Positions 60,546-64,000 of a DNA stretch of 64,000 nucleotides are shown here, piece by piece. The stretch is taken from assembly GCA_037444165.1 (NCBI GenBank), contig JBBIMX010000002.1:33339-97338 (forward strand), read 5' to 3'. Origin of the DNA: CALIBK01 sp037444165. GTDB taxonomy: Bacteria; Desulfobacterota; BSN033; UBA1163. Position 1 is the first letter of the stretch. Each line of letters opens with the position of its first letter. The notes under the pieces are model-generated. The model saw only the letters and a list, made by a program, of their open reading frames with translations, was not told the origin of the DNA and searched no databases. Both the position numbers and the translations under genes were made by a program.

Positions 60546-61362
60546 ATTTCTTAAGGCGGAGAAACTCTCATTTGCCTATCATCAAGAAGAGGTCCTCCGT
60601 CATTTAAGTTTTGATCTCCGGAGAGGAGAGATGGTTTTTATTCTCGGCCCAAACGGAAGTGGAAAGACGACCCTCCTGAAATGTCTGGGAAGAATCCTCG
60701 AACCAAGAGGGGCAATCTATGTAGAATCGGTCAATATCAAAGAGCTAAAACCAAGAGAAGTGGCCAAGCTCTTTGGATATGTTCCACAAAGGAGCGATCT
60801 TTCCCCTTTGACCGTGATAGATGCCATCTCACTGGGGAGAATTCCTTATATGGAATGGTCCCTTGGGAAAAGGGATATGGAAGTGGTGCAAAAGATTGTA
60901 GATAAATTAAATCTAAGAGACCTTGGAGGAAAGATGTTGACCGAATTAAGCGGAGGAGAGCTTCAGAAGGTGATCATTGCAAGGGCGTTAGCCCAAGAGC
61001 CAAAGATTCTTCTTCTGGATGAACCGACCAACAATCTGGATTTAGCTAATCAAGTCGAGGTGATGAATCTTATCAGCGACCTCAGAGGAGATGGGATTAC
61101 TTCGTTGATCGCCACGCACGACCTCAACCTTTCGTCCGTTTATGCAAACAGGGTGATCATGATGAAGAAGGGGGAAATCTTCGCCTCAGGGGATCTCCAT
61201 ATTCTTAACGAAGAAAACATCAGAGAAGTTTATGAAGTAAATATAAAAATTTATACCATCGACAATCGAAAAGTGATCTTCCCCGAGCCTTACCCCATAA
61301 ACGTTTCGACTTCCAAGAACCATAAAAATCCCTCTCACCTTGATCCTCTTCCCTCCGGGTAG
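60538..61362 (+). CDS. ABC transporter ATP-binding protein, FecE/BtuD type
   Basis: ATG at 60538 follows a GTG at 60535; either may be used. 274 residues. Walker A GPNGSGKTT, signature LSGGELQK, Walker B ILLLDEPTNNLD, switch His in ATHDLNLS. Completes the importer with the two preceding genes. End is 75 bp from the convergent sat gene. Confidence 0.93.
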   Translation: MPEFLKAEKLSFAYHQEEVLRHLSFDLRRGEMVFILGPNGSGKTTLLKCLGRILEPRGAIYVESVNIKELKPREVAKLFGYVPQRSDLSPLTVIDAISLGRIPYMEWSLGKRDMEVVQKIVDKLNLRDLGGKMLTELSGGELQKVIIARALAQEPKILLLDEPTNNLDLANQVEVMNLISDLRGDGITSLIATHDLNLSSVYANRVIMMKKGEIFASGDLHILNEENIREVYEVNIKIYTIDNRKVIFPEPYPINVSTSKNHKNPSHLDPLPSG

Positions 61363-61436
61363 AGGAAAGGGGGGTGAATCAAGAAGATCTGATCTAAATC
61401 AATTGGGGATCCAGAGACGTTATGATTAGGCTGGAA

Positions 61437-62636
61437 TCAGTTACGAGACATAGAAGAGAGTTGAAGCTTGGAGCGGGCTTGATAATAATCGGTTAGGATT
61501 TGTAAGACTTCGGGACGGCTGAATTCCTCAGGAATGGATTCTCCAGAGGCCAGTTTTTTTCGTAACACGGATCCACTCAATTTAAGATGGTCTTCTTCAG
61601 GATGAGGGCAGGTTTTATAGGAGGCCATTCCCTTACATTTATAACAATAGAAGGTCCAGTCCATCTTCAAAGGTTTTATCAAAAGGGTACCAGAAGGAAT
61701 TTGGTCAAAGATCTCCTGGGCTTCATAAGGACCATAATAATTCCCCACCCCCGCATGATCCCGCCCAACAATCAGGTGAGTCGCCCCATAATTCTGCCGA
61801 AAGATGGCATGAAGCAATGCCTCCCTCGGACCTCCATAACGCATCTCCAAAGGATACCCTTTTTGGATCACTCGACCCTTTGGGAAATAATGGTCCACCA
61901 ACACCTCGATACATTTTATCCGGACTTCCGAAGGAAGATCATCCTCCTTTAACCTCCCAAGAAGCTGATGGATAAACAGACCATCACAAAGCTCCAGGGC
62001 AATCTTTGCAATATACTCATGGGAACGATGCATAGGATTTCGAAGCTGGAGAGCAGCAATGGTCTTCCATCCTCTCTCTCGAAAAAGCCTCCGAGTCTCT
62101 TCTGGAGTCGCATAGACCCCCTCAAATTTCTTGGGATACTCCCCCTCACTGATCACCTTGACCGGTCCTCCCAGATTCACTTCCCCCTGGGCCAGCACCT
62201 TGGCTACTCCAGGATGTCCGGGATCATCGGTTTTAAAGACTTGCTTACATTCATACACCTTATCAATCTCATATTTCTCTTCAATGGTCATGATTCCCAT
62301 TAATTCTCTGGTTTCCTTATCAAAAAGAGCAACCTCTTGACCCTCCTTTAGGGAATGAGCAATCTCTTTATCCACAGAGAGGGTAATGGGAATAGGCCAG
62401 AAGGTCCCATCCGCCATCCTCATCTCATCACATACCCCCTTCCAATCCCTCTTCCCCATAAATCCACTCAGGGGACTAAAGGCCCCAATCCCCATCATGA
62501 TTAAGTCATCCCGCTCCCGACTTGTCATTTGAACCTTTGGCATTTCCTTTGCTTTTTCTATAGCCTCACCAAGAGAGTCTCCCTTAAGTAATAAGGGTTT
62601 CAGTTCTCCCCCGTAGGGAGAGATCAAATTAGACAC
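61437..62636 (-). CDS. sat: sulfate adenylyltransferase (ATP sulfurylase)
   Basis: 399 residues, homo-oligomeric type. LQLRNPMHRSHEYIAKIALE is the QxRNPxHxxH nucleotide-binding region; RYGGPREALLHAIFRQNYG and VGRDHAGVG follow. Catalyses ATP + sulfate to APS + PPi; in sulfate reducers it feeds AprAB. AprAB, Dsr and Qmo genes are not in the window, so dissimilatory or assimilatory use is undecided. Confidence 0.93.
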   Translation of the reverse strand: MSNLISPYGGELKPLLLKGDSLGEAIEKAKEMPKVQMTSRERDDLIMMGIGAFSPLSGFMGKRDWKGVCDEMRMADGTFWPIPITLSVDKEIAHSLKEGQEVALFDKETRELMGIMTIEEKYEIDKVYECKQVFKTDDPGHPGVAKVLAQGEVNLGGPVKVISEGEYPKKFEGVYATPEETRRLFRERGWKTIAALQLRNPMHRSHEYIAKIALELCDGLFIHQLLGRLKEDDLPSEVRIKCIEVLVDHYFPKGRVIQKGYPLEMRYGGPREALLHAIFRQNYGATHLIVGRDHAGVGNYYGPYEAQEIFDQIPSGTLLIKPLKMDWTFYCYKCKGMASYKTCPHPEEDHLKLSGSVLRKKLASGESIPEEFSRPEVLQILTDYYQARSKLQLSSMSRN

Positions 62637-62667
62637 AGGTCAATCCTCCTCCCCCCCTTTAAGCCCC

Positions 62668-63513
62668 TCACATATACCCCAACTTCCGCAGCCTCTCCAT
62701 CACCTTCTCTTTATCCTGTCGCCTACCTACCCGTTCCTCCGTATTCTCCAAATCCTGCTCCCAGGCCGGAACACCCTCCATAGAGATTCGACTCGTTGTC
62801 TTCGCCCCAAGGGAACGATAACCCCGCTCATAAAGCACACAGTAAGGAATCCTAAAAGCCGCATAGGTATCCCATAAATCCTTTTCCGTAAAATGAAGAA
62901 TGGGACGAATCCGAGTATGCTCCGGGACCAACTCTCCCCCCTCCCGAAATTCAAAATACTCGTCATTAAATCGAGCTGGATGCTCATCCCATCGAAGCCC
63001 CTGAAAGATCCCCTTCATCCCATGCCTTTCAATAAACTCATTAAACACCACCGTCTTCATGAGATGATTCCCCACATAAGACTCCGCCTCAAAGGGAAAC
63101 TCCTCCCCATCGAAACCAATCCTCCTAAGCTCAGCCCGATTCCTCTCATTTAAATCCTTGACCTTCACTAAGGCATTAAGAGTATAATTGGCCGCTTTCA
63201 ACACATCCTCATTTCTACACACTTCAAGGGGAACCCTCCACTCATTTTTGATCCTTTCGATAAACTCTTCAATCTCCTCAAATTCATCACCTTCCCCAAT
63301 GATCATCGTCTTCGGAATAGGAATTCCCTTCTCCAGACAGACCTGCCGGATAATCCAGAGGGTTAAGGTACTATCCTTTCCACCCGTCCACGTGATGCCC
63401 AACTCCTCAGGCTTAAACCGCTCAAAGGCCTGCTTAACAATCCCCTTTGAAATCTCCACCAATTTCAAGCACTGCCTCTTCCTCTTTTCGCTGATCTCCT
63501 TATCCATCCCCAT
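62668..63513 (-). CDS. PAPS-reductase/CysD-fold PP-loop protein
   Basis: 281 residues; RBS GGAGG 7 bases before ATG 63513. PP-loop GITWTGGKDSTLTLWI, then RPILHFTEKDLWDTYAAFRI and YERGYRSLGAKTTSRIS, the PAPS-reductase-family core. It lacks the CC/ECGLH cysteines of APS reductases and the C-terminal catalytic Cys of PAPS reductase. It may therefore act as an adenylyl- or sulfur-transfer enzyme, like CysD or tRNA-thiolating relatives. Adjacent to sat with 31 bp spacing. Confidence 0.8.
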   Translation of the reverse strand: MGMDKEISEKRKRQCLKLVEISKGIVKQAFERFKPEELGITWTGGKDSTLTLWIIRQVCLEKGIPIPKTMIIGEGDEFEEIEEFIERIKNEWRVPLEVCRNEDVLKAANYTLNALVKVKDLNERNRAELRRIGFDGEEFPFEAESYVGNHLMKTVVFNEFIERHGMKGIFQGLRWDEHPARFNDEYFEFREGGELVPEHTRIRPILHFTEKDLWDTYAAFRIPYCVLYERGYRSLGAKTTSRISMEGVPAWEQDLENTEERVGRRQDKEKVMERLRKLGYM

Positions 63514-63546
63514 CTCTTAACCTCCTTGTGTTATTCGAGATAAATT

Positions 63547-64000
63547 CTATATCGGGTTCATCATGAGATTTCTGATAAAGACTTTCCCACTATGGTTTAT
63601 GGCAAGTCGAATCTGAGCAAAAGTGGCCTGCCGAGGAACCTTTACCTCAAAGAGATCGTGAGACCAATCATTCGTCCCTGTAAAGTATTCTCCCGAAGGC
63701 ATTTCCGTAATATCCCGATACAGGCTCCCCCCAAGAGCATCATAAAAATCAATGTGGAGGCAGGCTACTCCCTGAACTTCAATGGTTTTGATCTCTGCTC
63801 CCACTCGATAGGTCTCTCCGGCTTTGACCGCAATGTTTTGTTGAAGAAAAAGCCCCCCGGGGCGATCATAATCCAACCCGGGGCACGGGTAAGGTTTATT
63901 CTCGTAATCCCAGATCAGTCTCCCTCCCCCTTCAGAAAGACGGGTAGCCAAAACCCAGTGCCTCGGGGTCCCATCCTCCCCAATCTCTTTGAAGAACCCA
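63547..64000 (-). CDS. protein with carbohydrate-binding-like beta-sandwich (5' end outside window)
   Basis: The minus-strand frame is open to the window edge (FFKEIGEDGTPRHWVLATRL precedes the first internal Met-like codon), so only the C-terminal ~150 residues are seen. Text such as LFLQQNIAVKAGETYRVGAE and VACLHIDFYDALGGSLYRD looks like a CBM-type jelly roll. Function of the full protein cannot be given. Confidence 0.5.
   Translation of the reverse strand, partial: GFFKEIGEDGTPRHWVLATRLSEGGGRLIWDYENKPYPCPGLDYDRPGGLFLQQNIAVKAGETYRVGAEIKTIEVQGVACLHIDFYDALGGSLYRDITEMPSGEYFTGTNDWSHDLFEVKVPRQATFAQIRLAINHSGKVFIRNLMMNPI

Overview
The window looks like a chromosomal segment of an anaerobic, Desulfobacterota-like (former Deltaproteobacteria) bacterium. 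This is inferred from gene content, not from a marker gene. The supporting genes are a HymB/NuoF-type flavoprotein with a ferredoxin tail, two CooC-like nickel-insertion ATPases, a MetE-like protein and DUF3786 (a Wood-Ljungdahl-type neighbourhood), a tungsten aldehyde:ferredoxin oxidoreductase, an ADP-forming acetyl-CoA synthetase, sulfate adenylyltransferase, a c-type-haem sensor kinase, sigma-54 regulation and a UGA-encoded selenoprotein. Genes are dense, with many ATGA-type overlaps; no tRNA, rRNA, CRISPR array or phage was seen.

Layout. 1-6 kb: end of the HymB/NuoF gene, paired CooC-like ATPases, DUF3786, MetE-like protein and AOR, all on +. 6-8.8 kb: di-haem histidine kinase, then a 120-bp MITE-like element inserted exactly in the stop codon of a convergent DUF6599 gene. 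8.8-15.2 kb: housekeeping and redox genes (aldo/keto reductase with Fe-S tail, HDAC-like deacetylase, queF, arsC, phosphoglycerate-mutase-like phosphatase, zinc alcohol dehydrogenase, B12-binding radical SAM protein). 15.2-25.9 kb: a small membrane protein behind a textbook sigma-54 promoter, ADP-forming acetyl-CoA synthetase, LUD protein, PPC/DUF296 protein, DUF401 permease, beta-CASP nuclease, second MITE copy, LOG-family protein, zinc peptidase, and a thiolase-like protein whose nucleophilic cysteine is serine. 25.9-27.3 kb: the wreck of a molybdopterin oxidoreductase operon (catalytic, Fe-S, TorD and NrfD fragments).

27.3-30.8 kb holds a two-component block (lone receiver, NtrC-type activator, hybrid kinase), followed at 30.9-32.2 kb by a secreted protein of unknown function on +. 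32.2-44.8 kb is one long minus-strand chemosensory operon: HTH, HEAT-repeat protein, HD-GYP, CheY, CheW, soluble PAS3-MCP, CheA-REC, CheB, CheW, CheR-TPR, and a kinase-like protein without an ATPase domain. No flagellar genes accompany it, so an output other than swimming (gene expression, c-di-GMP, pili) is likely.

45.0-51.0 kb is an ArsR-controlled operon with two ArsP-type permeases, a small UxxC thioredoxin-like selenoprotein with a clear SECIS hairpin, a DGC zinc-binding protein, a CxxC thioredoxin, a 48-residue ORF, a double-thioredoxin/CcdA membrane fusion and an Fe-S protein. It reads as a coordinated metalloid or thiol-redox export system and is the best candidate here for an under-described system. 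51.0-53.3 kb: XdhC relic, DUF169, DUF1684 and a PagL-like outer-membrane protein. 53.3-61.4 kb: a metal-chelate uptake locus (SAM methyltransferase, TonB receptor, exported FmdE-domain protein, second methyltransferase, FecB/C/E-type ABC transporter) preceded by a promoter and a Y-shaped structured terminator that could be a riboswitch or attenuator. 61.4-64 kb: Sat, a PAPS-reductase-fold protein and a truncated carbohydrate-binding-like protein on the minus strand.
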